NCBI GenBank assembly: GCA_029762535.1
Contig: JARVGK010000034.1
Coordinates: 1-35,064, forward strand
Origin: Thermoplasmatota archaeon
GTDB lineage: Archaea; Thermoplasmatota; Penumbrarchaeia; Penumbrarchaeales; Penumbrarchaeaceae
Direction: 5' to 3'
Length of the DNA: 35,064 nucleotides
Below are positions 1 to 7,915 of this stretch, in pieces. Under the pieces are notes generated by a model, which saw only the letters and a list, made by a program, of their open reading frames with translations, searched no databases and was not told the origin of the DNA. The translations under genes and the position numbers were made by a program. Every line of letters starts with the position of its first letter. Positions within the stretch are counted from its first letter, which is position 1.

Positions 1-1422
1 ACATCGTTCTTACTTGTGGACACGGAGGCCCCCAGGTTCACATCGCGCCTGCTCGATCCATCCCCCTTCGTTCAAGGGGATCTCGTAGGGGCTGCGATAT
101 ACCCCTTAGGCGAGAACATATCGAGATTGGTCCCCGTATTGGAGATCCAGCGCGCTGGTATTACCGTAGAGAACGTCACGGAGCACGAATGGAACGAAGG
201 GATCGGAGGTTTCCAGCTATTCTGGAACTCTACGGGGGCCGATCCCGGACTCTACAGGGCATTGCCCCACCTCATCGATGACGGCGGTAACAAGGCCACG
301 GGCATCGATATGGCCTTCGAGCTCAAGGACCTGACCCCACCCGATATAATCTCGGTCCTCCTGAACGGAGACCAGGCGGAACCAGGATCCCTACACAGCG
401 TGTACGAGTTCGCGAACATCACCGTTGTGGCATCGGGCCTCGATCCCGGCTCCACATGCGAGATCGAATACATCGACGCCCACAGCTCCAGGATGGGTAC
501 GTACTCGATGGATAGGACCGGCGAATCTTCGTTCAGTATCCTGTTCTCTCCGGGTTACGGCACCTACGGCATCGAGATCCACCTCAGGGACGCATCGGGC
601 AATCTCGCATTGGACGGTCTCGGTTCGGGGGCGGACCTGACTCTGACGATAGAGAGGAACACCCTTGAGATCGGAACGCCCATCATGATTAACCTCGACA
701 CGGGTCACTCATGGGTGCCTGGGGAGACGGGATACGTCCTTGCGGGAGAGGCGCTCGACCTGATATGCCGGGTTGAGAACCTAACGGGAGAGGACCATGT
801 CGAGGTGATCGTATCCGGACGGACCTCCGTCCTTAAGAGCGTTCTCAACGGGTCCTTGCTATCCTGCTACATCAACTCCAGCTCTTTCTCCGGTACGGCG
901 ACCTTCCACTTCAGGATCACCCTCGAAGATGACAGCGTGTTCGAATCCGGATCGATCGGGGTTTATTTCGGTCGGATGTACGATGCCCCGGTCATGGACC
1001 TGAGGATGCTGAGCTATCAGGAGCTCTCTGACGGGAGCTACAGGGTTAACTTCTCGATGGCCCCCATGCAGCACGTTACCGTCTACTCCTTGGAGACCTC
1101 GAGAGGTGCCAGCACGCTCCCTGCCGGAACGGCTCTGTTCTACATTGTCATGGACAACAACGATACCCTGAGCATACGCGCAGTTTACAGGCCGTTCCCC
1201 CGGAATTCAATGAGGAACGACGAGTTCGAGAGCGCCTCCGTAAGCTTCCAGTTCAAGATCGATGAACCGATCCCCCTTCCCCCCGATGATGGACCGCAGG
1301 ATGTTGGAGGAACGAACTGGACCCCTGCCATCATCGCCGCCCTGCTGATACTGGCGGCGGGGGCCGCAGTGCTCTTCATGCTGGTCCGCAGGAAGAGGGA
1401 GGTGGTCATCTGGGAGGAGTGA
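1..1422 (+). CDS. C-terminally membrane-anchored surface protein (5' partial)
   Basis: The reading frame is open from base 1 (TSFLLVDTEAP...), so the gene very likely starts outside the window; the first in-frame GTG is at 16. The visible part is a long beta-rich, Asn/Ser/Thr-rich, Cys-poor extracellular region with several N-x-S/T sequons and patches resembling Ig-like domains. It ends in a spacer rich in Pro and Asp, one hydrophobic helix (about IIAALLILAAGAAVLFML) and a short basic tail (VRRKREVVIWEE). This is the usual layout of an archaeal surface protein held by a C-terminal membrane helix with the bulk outside the cell. I do not recognise a specific family. Its 3' end overlaps the convergent MutS-like gene by 17 bp, so nothing separates the two transcripts. 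Binding or enzymatic function cannot be inferred. Confidence 0.75.
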   Translation, partial: TSFLLVDTEAPRFTSRLLDPSPFVQGDLVGAAIYPLGENISRLVPVLEIQRAGITVENVTEHEWNEGIGGFQLFWNSTGADPGLYRALPHLIDDGGNKATGIDMAFELKDLTPPDIISVLLNGDQAEPGSLHSVYEFANITVVASGLDPGSTCEIEYIDAHSSRMGTYSMDRTGESSFSILFSPGYGTYGIEIHLRDASGNLALDGLGSGADLTLTIERNTLEIGTPIMINLDTGHSWVPGETGYVLAGEALDLICRVENLTGEDHVEVIVSGRTSVLKSVLNGSLLSCYINSSSFSGTATFHFRITLEDDSVFESGSIGVYFGRMYDAPVMDLRMLSYQELSDGSYRVNFSMAPMQHVTVYSLETSRGASTLPAGTALFYIVMDNNDTLSIRAVYRPFPRNSMRNDEFESASVSFQFKIDEPIPLPPDDGPQDVGGTNWTPAIIAALLILAAGAAVLFMLVRRKREVVIWEE

Positions 1423-3367
1423 ACTCACCGAGCACCATCTCGTAGAGTTGCCTCTCCCTGCCCTTGGTCATCCCCACCAGCCTCTTGAGTATCAGTTCCG
1501 GCATGGACCTTGCATGATGGCAGATCCTCGGGGTCCGATCGACGATCAGCCTGTGATCGTCACTGAGCCCCCTGGCCTCTATGCCGTCTATCCTGAAAGG
1601 ATGGTTTCCCGCCACCTCCTTGGCCATGTGCGTCACCACAACGGAGAAAGCGCCCTTCGCCTCTATCCGGGTCAAGAACGTCCGTATGATCCTGGATGCC
1701 GCTTCCTGCTCGGTCATGGCCTCTAGCTCGTCCGCAAGGACGATCGATGTATCGTCTATGTCGAGACAGAGGGGCAGGAACTCCTTGAGAAAACTCTCCA
1801 GCCCTCCCGCGTCCATATGCTTCCTCGGCCTGTACATGTGGATCGAGCTCATGGCGGGGACGAAGGCCCTAGCGGCGGGTACAGGAAGTCCCATGTGGGC
1901 CATGATGATCACCTGCGCGATCGTCTCGATGAGGGTGGTCTTCCCCCCGGAGTTCGCCCCCGTAAGCAGCGCTATTCTCGAAGTGGTCGATCTCCCGGTT
2001 GGGAAGAGATCGAGCCATTCGCAGGGGACCTCTCCCAGATGGTAATCGACCGGTTGAACCCCGTCCTTGCCCCTGAGGGAGAGATGTCCAGCGTTGAGGA
2101 TACCGAGCCACCCCTTGGCCTGTTCGAACGGCCTGAGATCAAGCTGTTCCACGAGCACACCGAGGCCGTGCCTGAAGTCGAGGTCGTGAGCCCATTCTAT
2201 CCCTTCGTCTATCGATCCCTCGAGGGATGCAAGCCTCCCTGCGATCGCGACCCTTCGCCGGAAACGGTCCTCTCTCCTCTGGTTTGACATGGACGCCAGA
2301 AGGTTCCCGAGCGCTTCCTCGTCCGTTCTGAGAGGATACCTCATGACGAAAAGATCGCTGGATACGCCCAGTCTCTCCCTGACCAGGGCCTGCGCCATCC
2401 TGGAATGCTCTTTGTAGATCTCCCTGAGGGTCGATGGATCCTCGCCGGAGAGCATGGTGAGAGCGTCCTCCCCACCCAATATGACGGCCCCTATCCTCAG
2501 CTTGAGGGAGGATTCCACCTCGGACCTTATGCTTTCGATGATCTCCGCGACATCCTCAACACCTTTTATGGTGGCGTCCATGCGAACGATCTCATCCAGC
2601 AGCTCGGATGCCTCCGAACAGGCCCCTTCCCTGGAGTATAGTTCCTCGAGTTCGCCGACGGTGCGAACGAGTCCCGCCCTTTGAACGAAGCGATCTATGA
2701 CCATGTCCGGAACGATCTCGTGGTCCGGAGCCTCGCATGATACCATCGAGACGGCATCGATATTTGTCTCATCGAGGTTTCTGGAGCTGTAGACATAGAC
2801 CAGGTCGGCGTCCGTCCGCCCCTCGTAATCGGAGGCGTCGATCACCATGCAAAGCCGGTCCAATCCACGGGACCTGATCGAGGTGTAAGCGTCCTCGTCC
2901 TCGGTCATTATAACGATATTTGGCCTGATCGCGCTCCTTTTCTGTCCCGGCCGCGACAGGGACGATAGGAGAGCCTCCGAATCGCCTTTTATCAGCTCCC
3001 TGTATCCGAAGATCTCCCTGGAGCGTTCCGGATCGGGATCTGTGGGGACCATCAGATGGCATCTCTCCTTGGCCATCCTGGTATGCATGCTACCTTGCAG
3101 CATTGAGACGATCCCGTCGTAGGTATGGCGGGCGCCGGCATCCTCGACGAGTGAGGGATCCCCCAGAGACCGCGATGCGAGTATCATGCTGACGGCCATC
3201 CTGACCGATACCCCGCCCTGGGCGGTCATTTTGCCTATATTTCCCCTCTCAAGGGCTGCGATCAACCCTTCCTTCCCTCCGAGGCCTTTCACCAGCGACT
3301 CGAGTTTCGAGGGCCCTATACCCCTGACGGATGAGATCCTCTCCATCGTCAGGTCTATCTCATCCAT
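1406..3367 (-). CDS. Archaeal MutS-like ATPase with N-terminal helix-hairpin-helix
   Basis: The 653-residue protein carries a complete MutS-type ATPase at its C-terminus: Walker A GANSGGKTT near 470-478, Walker B SIVLADE near 541-547, followed by LEAMTEQEAASRII and VVVTHMAKE, the pattern of the MutS core. The N-terminus has a helix-hairpin-helix (SVRGIGPSKLESLV, about 12-26), a DNA-binding motif. The mismatch-recognition domain of classical MutS is not apparent, so it belongs with MutS5/MutS2-like archaeal proteins that bind branched or recombination DNA, rather than canonical mismatch repair (family knowledge). No C-terminal Smr nuclease domain is seen. I chose the ATG at 3367, preceded by GAGGAGGAG, over an upstream in-frame start at 3415. 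This start lies inside the end of the KaiC-like gene, giving a 13-bp overlap and probable translational coupling. Confidence 0.85.
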   Translation of the reverse strand: MDEIDLTMERISSVRGIGPSKLESLVKGLGGKEGLIAALERGNIGKMTAQGGVSVRMAVSMILASRSLGDPSLVEDAGARHTYDGIVSMLQGSMHTRMAKERCHLMVPTDPDPERSREIFGYRELIKGDSEALLSSLSRPGQKRSAIRPNIVIMTEDEDAYTSIRSRGLDRLCMVIDASDYEGRTDADLVYVYSSRNLDETNIDAVSMVSCEAPDHEIVPDMVIDRFVQRAGLVRTVGELEELYSREGACSEASELLDEIVRMDATIKGVEDVAEIIESIRSEVESSLKLRIGAVILGGEDALTMLSGEDPSTLREIYKEHSRMAQALVRERLGVSSDLFVMRYPLRTDEEALGNLLASMSNQRREDRFRRRVAIAGRLASLEGSIDEGIEWAHDLDFRHGLGVLVEQLDLRPFEQAKGWLGILNAGHLSLRGKDGVQPVDYHLGEVPCEWLDLFPTGRSTTSRIALLTGANSGGKTTLIETIAQVIIMAHMGLPVPAARAFVPAMSSIHMYRPRKHMDAGGLESFLKEFLPLCLDIDDTSIVLADELEAMTEQEAASRIIRTFLTRIEAKGAFSVVVTHMAKEVAGNHPFRIDGIEARGLSDDHRLIVDRTPRICHHARSMPELILKRLVGMTKGRERQLYEMVLGEFTPPR

Positions 3368-3945
3368 TTCCCAGCCTCCTCCTCGCGGGCGATCCGCCCG
3401 TTGGGATGGGGCCAACCGAGATGGCGCGCTGTCATCCTGCCCTCCTCCCTCTCCATCTCGAGCACATCATCGCATATGTATAGCATCTGGGACCTCTCAT
3501 CGAATGTCGTGACGATGATCCCAGCTCCCTCGTCCCTCAGGGCGTTGATGGTCATGGCCAACCGCCAGCCCCAGTCGGGAACACCATGCAATGAGAGAGC
3601 GTCCGGGTGGTCCATAACGACCCTGTCCGCCGCCGGCAATCCCTCGATCCCTGGCGAGCGTTCGGGGTCTGACATATCGTAGAAGATGGCCTGGTCCGAA
3701 TCGAGAAGCGGCGTCAGCCTCGCTACGGCCCGCGCTCCGCGCAGGAGTGTCCGGAGAGGGACGGGTCTGAACATTAGATAGAGGCATTCCTCATCTTTTA
3801 CGATCCCCTCGTTGAGATAGGCCAGGGCGATAAGCGTCTTTCCCGTTCCGGGCCGACCGGTAACTAACAGGGCCCTGCCGCCCTCTACTCCCCCCCCGAG
3901 GAGGGCATCGATCCCGGTACCTGTGGAAAAAGTTCTCATGCCCAT
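3355..3945 (-). CDS. KaiC/RecA-superfamily ATPase, single short domain
   Basis: The 196-residue protein begins with the KaiC-family signature TGIDALLGGGVEGGRALLVTG followed by Walker A GRPGTGKT (30-37). A Walker B-like strand RVVMD lies near 108-112 and a later strand GIIVTTF near 142-148. It is shorter than a full KaiC domain (about 230 residues), consistent with small archaeal RecA-superfamily ATPases of the RadB/KaiC-like group. It lacks a DNA-binding extension, so it may act as a regulatory or loader ATPase. The start is ATG 3945 with a GGGTGAG Shine-Dalgarno-like sequence just upstream; ATG 3939 is possible. Its last codons overlap the start of the MutS-like gene, which suggests that the two ATPases work together, perhaps in recombination or repair (inference from context only). 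Confidence 0.75.
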   Translation of the reverse strand: MGMRTFSTGTGIDALLGGGVEGGRALLVTGRPGTGKTLIALAYLNEGIVKDEECLYLMFRPVPLRTLLRGARAVARLTPLLDSDQAIFYDMSDPERSPGIEGLPAADRVVMDHPDALSLHGVPDWGWRLAMTINALRDEGAGIIVTTFDERSQMLYICDDVLEMEREEGRMTARHLGWPHPNGRIAREEEAGKWMR

Positions 3946-3993
3946 TCGAACTCACCCGTGGAAGGGATTAGCAATAGAATAAACTTTGTAGGG

Positions 3994-4275
3994 TCAGCCG
4001 CTTATGAACCCCTCTTCACGCAGTCTCTCGATAATGCGCCTCTCCTTCTCGACGGAGGACCTCTCATCCCTTTCGACCCCGCCTTCCATGACCTCCTTGA
4101 GGCGCTTCTGCTTCACGAGCCAGTTCTCCATGCAGGAGCGGATGACCTCCGAGGGATTGTAATGGTTGTCCTTGCAGAACTGGAAGAAATCCGTTGCCAC
4201 ATCCTCGAAGTTCTGGGTAACCGCGATGTGTATCTGGTCTCCAGACCTATATCTTTTCGGGATCCTTCCGTTCAT
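3994..4275 (-). CDS. Small ribbon-helix-helix-like DNA-binding protein, copy 1
   Basis: This 93-residue protein has the order beta strand (QIHIAVTQ, about 14-21), helix (FEDVATDFFQFCKDN), turn with NPSE, helix (EVIRSCMENWLVKQ), then a charged coiled tail. That is the layout of ribbon-helix-helix transcription factors, though I cannot confirm the family. It is clearly paralogous to the protein at 16424-16735: both share the pattern Y-x-GD-x-IHI-VTQ, FF-x-x-CK and YNPSE-x-IR. The start at ATG 4275 is supported by GGAGGT six bases upstream; a second ATG four bases earlier is out of frame. A TATA-like box at 4321-4330 gives it its own promoter. It lies 48 bp upstream of the KaiC-like gene on the same strand, so it may head that operon. 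Confidence 0.7.
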   Translation of the reverse strand: MNGRIPKRYRSGDQIHIAVTQNFEDVATDFFQFCKDNHYNPSEVIRSCMENWLVKQKRLKEVMEGGVERDERSSVEKERRIIERLREEGFISG

Positions 4276-4320
4276 TCATTGACCTCCGGGGTCACTATCG
4301 TATAACCATCCTGGCTCGGA

Positions 4321-4330
4321 TTATAAAATA
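4321..4330 (-). promoter_or_regulatory. TATA box for the RHH-like/KaiC/MutS unit
   Basis: Read on the minus strand this is TATTTTATAA, a good archaeal TATA element. It lies about 50 bases upstream of the ATG at 4275, predicting a transcript start near 4300 and a short leader containing the GGAGGT site. Confidence 0.5.
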
Positions 4331-4409
4331 GTTGCCCCCTCTTTCGCCATACATGATAATCTTATCAACGCTCCCGTAATTATTTCTATAAAGGGAGGCA
4401 TCCACCGTC

Positions 4410-5825
4410 ATGGCAAGGATGGTCAAGGAAAAGGACCCACACTCTTGGAAGAGGAAATGGTCGAGGGAGAGTGTAGAGCTGCCAGGGGACCTATCGAAGC
4501 TCGCCGGATCCTACAAGCAGTTCCTGGACGATTGCAGGACCGAGCGAGAATGCGCAAGGTCCATGGCGGATAGGCTTTCCGGATCGGGGTTCATAGACCT
4601 GTCACGCCCAACCAGGGCCAAACCATCCCCTGGAAGGGGTTTTTTCTTGGTCAACCGCAACAGGGAGATCGCCTTTGGCATGGTGGGAAAGAGGCCCTTG
4701 GTCCAGGGAACGAACCTCATAGCGTTCCACCTGGATTCCCCAAGGCTGGACCTTAAGCCCCTTCCAGTGGACGGGGATGCGGATACTGGGCTGGGTTTCC
4801 TGAGAACGCATTATTACGGGGGTATCAAGAAGTATCATTGGGTCAACATACCCCTGTCCTTGAGGGGGACCATACACACGACCGACGATAGGATCATCGA
4901 CGTGGGACGGGACGGATGGACCCTCATCATTCCCGATCTGGAGCCTCATCTCTCGAAAAAGGCCCAGGATACGAGAAAGCTCATGAACGGCATCACCGGT
5001 GAGGAGTTGATAGCTCTGGCCGCACAGGGTGTCGTCGATCCGGACAGCGACAGGCCTCCGGTGACCAAGTTGATACTGGAATTGCTGAACGAAAAATACG
5101 GCATCGGCGAGGAGGACCTGATATCCTCCGACCTTTGTCTTGTCCCGGACCTGCCCTCGAGGGATCTGGGTTTTGACAGGAGCATGATAGCGGCCTACGG
5201 CCAGGATGACAGGATATCTGGATACACCGCTTTGGAGGCGGTCCTGGAAAAGGGGGATCCGCCTGAAAGATGGGCGCTGGCCGTCGGTTTCGACAAGGAA
5301 GAGGTAGGTTCCGATGGGCCGACCGGTGCAAGATCATCTTTCCTGGAACTTCTGATCTACAGGCTGCTCGAATGGAGCGGCGAGGGTAATAAACGAAAGG
5401 CAATGAACGCGGTCCTTGGGGGGACCTTCTGCATATCCTCCGACGTGAAATCCGGAATAAACCCCTCCTTCAAGGGGGTGCAGGACCCGCTCAACGCCGC
5501 CAGGCTGGGATCCGGTGTCACGATAACGAAATACACAGGTTCCGGAGGGAAGTATTCGGCGAACGACGCTTCAGCAGAAATGGTACACAAGCTCCGATCG
5601 CATCTGAACAAAGAGAACATAGCCTGGCAGATGCAGGAGAGCGGGAGGGTGGACGAGGGTGGGGGAGGTACCGTGGCGAAGTTCCTCGCCAGCAGGAACA
5701 TGGACGTTATAGACGTCGGGATCCCGCTGCTGTCCATGCACTCCAAGTACGAGGTGTCCTCAAAGGCGGATATCTATATGGCGAAAATGCTGTTCTCGTC
5801 ATTTCTAAGGAGATTCACTCCTTGA
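4410..5825 (+). CDS. M18-family metallo-aminopeptidase
   Basis: The 471-residue protein matches the M18 (aspartyl aminopeptidase-like) family in length and motif order. It shows AFHLDSPRLDLKP (metal ligand His107), GQDDRISGYTALEA (bridging Asp near 266), DKEEVGSDG (general base and ligand Glu 297/298), SSDV (Asp345) and MHSKYEV (His444). All expected ligands are present, so the enzyme should be active as a dinuclear-metal, probably cytosolic, aminopeptidase removing N-terminal residues from peptides. No signal peptide is seen. ATG 4410 follows GGGAGG at a spacing of about ten bases; ATG 4419 is an alternative. The gene is divergent from the RHH-like gene across a 134-bp gap and its stop overlaps the convergent PH-like gene by 11 bp. 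Exact residue specificity cannot be told from sequence. Confidence 0.93.
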   Translation: MARMVKEKDPHSWKRKWSRESVELPGDLSKLAGSYKQFLDDCRTERECARSMADRLSGSGFIDLSRPTRAKPSPGRGFFLVNRNREIAFGMVGKRPLVQGTNLIAFHLDSPRLDLKPLPVDGDADTGLGFLRTHYYGGIKKYHWVNIPLSLRGTIHTTDDRIIDVGRDGWTLIIPDLEPHLSKKAQDTRKLMNGITGEELIALAAQGVVDPDSDRPPVTKLILELLNEKYGIGEEDLISSDLCLVPDLPSRDLGFDRSMIAAYGQDDRISGYTALEAVLEKGDPPERWALAVGFDKEEVGSDGPTGARSSFLELLIYRLLEWSGEGNKRKAMNAVLGGTFCISSDVKSGINPSFKGVQDPLNAARLGSGVTITKYTGSGGKYSANDASAEMVHKLRSHLNKENIAWQMQESGRVDEGGGGTVAKFLASRNMDVIDVGIPLLSMHSKYEVSSKADIYMAKMLFSSFLRRFTP

Positions 5826-6870
5826 CGGTCAGCTTGATGACCTTCTTAACCTTCCTTGAAACATCGGCGGATGACGGAGGCTCATCATCCGGAGTTTCAG
5901 GCAGCTCATCCGCCTCGGGAGCTGGCTCGGACGGACCCATGGTGTCAGATAGGATATCGAGCAGTTCCTGGTCCGATATGTCCTCTTCGGGTTGTGGAAT
6001 TGGGACGGCAGGTCCCTCAACTTGGACGGTCGTCTCCGAGCCCCTATGTGTGGAAGCATGGGGGCCGGCCGCGTATTCGCCGACCAGTCTCTCGTAGACA
6101 TCCTTTGTGATAAGGCCCTTGCTGTAGAGGTTCTCAAAATACTTGATGGAGTCCGCTCCAAGTTTCCCCGCCTTCCTGGGGGTCTGTCTGGCCACCGTCG
6201 GGGATACCGGAAGTGGGGCCTTCTTTTCCGAGGGGTCCAAGGCCGGCCTTTCATCTTTATCAGGTTCATCGGCTTCCTTGCTGGCCCCCTTCAGCATGTT
6301 CTTCTCGAGATCGGTATACATCCAATCTGTGTTCTTGAAGTGGTCCTTGAGGTTGTTCACGAGATCGTTGAGGGCTTTGATCCTCTTGTTCATCAACCTC
6401 ATCAATAGCTCTGAGTCCTCCGTAAGGACCAACGAGAGATGGAATTGATTCCCGCTCGATAATACGTATACGTTCACCATCTGGCCGACGGAAACCGCCC
6501 CTTCCCTCCTCTCGGAGGCCATGATCTCGATGTTGGGGATCTCGAAATACTCTCTTTGTGAGCCGGGCTGCCCGAGCCCTCCGATGCCGAAAGATGCTCT
6601 ACCTGGGGCGTTCATGGCCCTTGTCTCGGTCTTTTCTCCGATGGCATACATTCTCTCCGGGATGTTAATGAACACCAGCCTTTCGTTGGTCAGGTATACC
6701 GTGCCCTTGGAGGGTTCAAGGATGTATTCGCCGCCATAGTATCTCCAGGTGGTCTTTAGGGATGGTACCACGTTCTCTTCGGTCACCAAAAGCCTCTCGC
6801 TCTGATGGAGTATGAGATCTCCGTTATCGTCGTAGATGGAGCCATAACCATCCTTGTCCCCGTATCTCAT
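5815..6870 (-). CDS. PH/GRAM-like domain protein with disordered linker
   Basis: About 351 residues. The N-terminal half (about 10-165) is a beta-rich module with TVYLTNERLVFINIP and FHLSLVLTEDSELLMRLMNKRI, which resembles GRAM/bacterial-PH domains ending in a helix. A Pro/Glu/Lys-rich low-complexity linker follows, then a short helical piece (about IKYFENLYSKGLITKDVYERLV) resembling a SHOCT motif, and an acidic tail with a basic end. Such proteins often bind membranes or act as scaffolds, but function here is unknown. I chose ATG 6870, preceded by GGGAGGTG, over an in-frame TTG at 6900. The TATA box at 6911-6921 would place transcription start inside or downstream of that TTG. No transmembrane helix is evident. 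Confidence 0.7.
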   Translation of the reverse strand: MRYGDKDGYGSIYDDNGDLILHQSERLLVTEENVVPSLKTTWRYYGGEYILEPSKGTVYLTNERLVFINIPERMYAIGEKTETRAMNAPGRASFGIGGLGQPGSQREYFEIPNIEIMASERREGAVSVGQMVNVYVLSSGNQFHLSLVLTEDSELLMRLMNKRIKALNDLVNNLKDHFKNTDWMYTDLEKNMLKGASKEADEPDKDERPALDPSEKKAPLPVSPTVARQTPRKAGKLGADSIKYFENLYSKGLITKDVYERLVGEYAAGPHASTHRGSETTVQVEGPAVPIPQPEEDISDQELLDILSDTMGPSEPAPEADELPETPDDEPPSSADVSRKVKKVIKLTVKE

Positions 6871-6910
6871 GGCGTTTTCCACCTCCCGCGGCTGAACCAA
6901 ATCGTAGCCT

Positions 6911-6921
6911 ATTTTATATAA
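6911..6921 (-). promoter_or_regulatory. TATA box for the PH/GRAM-like gene
   Basis: The minus strand reads TTATATAAAAT, near-consensus for archaeal TATA elements, seven bases beyond the stop of the upstream mevalonate kinase gene. It predicts a start of transcription near 6890 and rules out a translation start at 6900. Confidence 0.65.
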
Positions 6922-6927
6922 TACTTA

Positions 6928-7875
6928 TCACACCGATGCCGCTTTTTCGGAAACAACGATGCGCGTGCCCTCTCTGGATATGCCCGCCTTGAAAGGCCTC
7001 CCACCTCTCGATGAGATAGCATCCATGACCTTCTCTGGCGCGTCCGTGAGTGCTATCACGGAACCTCCACCTCCTGCCCCCGTTATCTTGACGCCGTAGG
7101 AGTACGGGTCGCAGGCGTCCTTGAGCCTCTGAAGCTCCTTGCTACTCACACCCAGGATGGAAAGGCAGGCGTGGTTCATGTTCATTAGCTCGCCTATCCG
7201 GACCACATCCCCAGAGCTCATGGCCCGAAGGCCATCCTCGACGATGTTCCCGATCTCGTCGATCGTCTCCTTTGCGAAACCGGACCTTTCGTAGAAGGAC
7301 CTCACCTTCTCTATCTGTATCGATGTTACGGAAGGTACGCCCGTGAACCCGATCACGAGCGTCATATCGGGTGGTTCGAGATGGTGAATGTGCCATGTGC
7401 GTTCGCCTTTACCGAGGGACCATAGATGGCCTTCTCCTCTCTCGAAGGAAACATTGATGGCCCGGCCATGGGCGGAACATGAGGTGTCCGTGGGAGAGGC
7501 CCTACCCTGGGTATTGTATTCGATCTCGAATGCGTCCCTGGCCACTGCATCCTCGCGGACCTCTCCCTTGAGGGATGCCAAGGCGGACGCTATGCAGCAG
7601 GAGAGGGCGGCGGATGACCCAAGCCCCGAGGCTTTGGGGATATCCGACCTCGTGGCGATCCTCAGAGCCTCCCCCTTCCAGAGGTTCTCAACGGCCCACT
7701 TGATGTATCGATGCCTTGGTTGAGAAAGGTCCTGTCCGTTAACGGTGGTCTTCTCGGACGTAGAGACCGTCAATCTCATCATAAGGTCCAACGAGATGGC
7801 TATGGCCCCCTTTCCGTAGACCACAGCATGCTCCCCGAAGAGTATCGCCTTGGCGGGTGAGGAGGTCTCTACCAT
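6928..7875 (-). CDS. mvk: Mevalonate kinase
   Basis: The protein phosphorylates mevalonate in the isoprenoid pathway that supplies archaeal lipids. From ATG 7875 it is 315 residues, the usual length for archaeal enzymes. All GHMP-kinase motifs are present: PAKAILFGEHAVVYG at the N-terminus (about 7-21), the ATP loop PKASGLGSSAAL (80-91), the catalytic Asp in SPTDTSCSAHG (about 130) and KITGAGGGGSVIAL (about 263-276). The frame stays open upstream to 8088, but the motif-bearing N-terminus fixes the start at 7875. A box in the AT-rich patch at 7895-7912 implies a very short or absent leader. The gene is divergent from the giant secreted-protein gene and separated by only 57 bp from the PH-like gene, which has its own TATA box. 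Confidence 0.95.
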   Translation of the reverse strand: MVETSSPAKAILFGEHAVVYGKGAIAISLDLMMRLTVSTSEKTTVNGQDLSQPRHRYIKWAVENLWKGEALRIATRSDIPKASGLGSSAALSCCIASALASLKGEVREDAVARDAFEIEYNTQGRASPTDTSCSAHGRAINVSFERGEGHLWSLGKGERTWHIHHLEPPDMTLVIGFTGVPSVTSIQIEKVRSFYERSGFAKETIDEIGNIVEDGLRAMSSGDVVRIGELMNMNHACLSILGVSSKELQRLKDACDPYSYGVKITGAGGGGSVIALTDAPEKVMDAISSRGGRPFKAGISREGTRIVVSEKAASV

Positions 7876-7894
7876 GGATGGGACATGGGCGATA

Positions 7895-7912
7895 GCATTA
7901 TTTATTATTCGC
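7895..7912. promoter_or_regulatory. Shared AT-rich divergent promoter region
   Basis: The AT-rich patch (GCATTATTTATTATTCGC on plus) is the only TATA-like stretch between mvk and the divergent secreted-protein gene. It can be read as a TATA box in either direction. For mvk it lies about 28 bases from the ATG, which would give a leaderless or nearly leaderless message. Confidence 0.4.
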
Positions 7913-7915
7913 AGT

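Noticed and set aside
6871..6900. TTG 6900 as start of the PH/GRAM-like gene
   Set aside because: Too close to the TATA box at 6911-6921 to be translated from that promoter.
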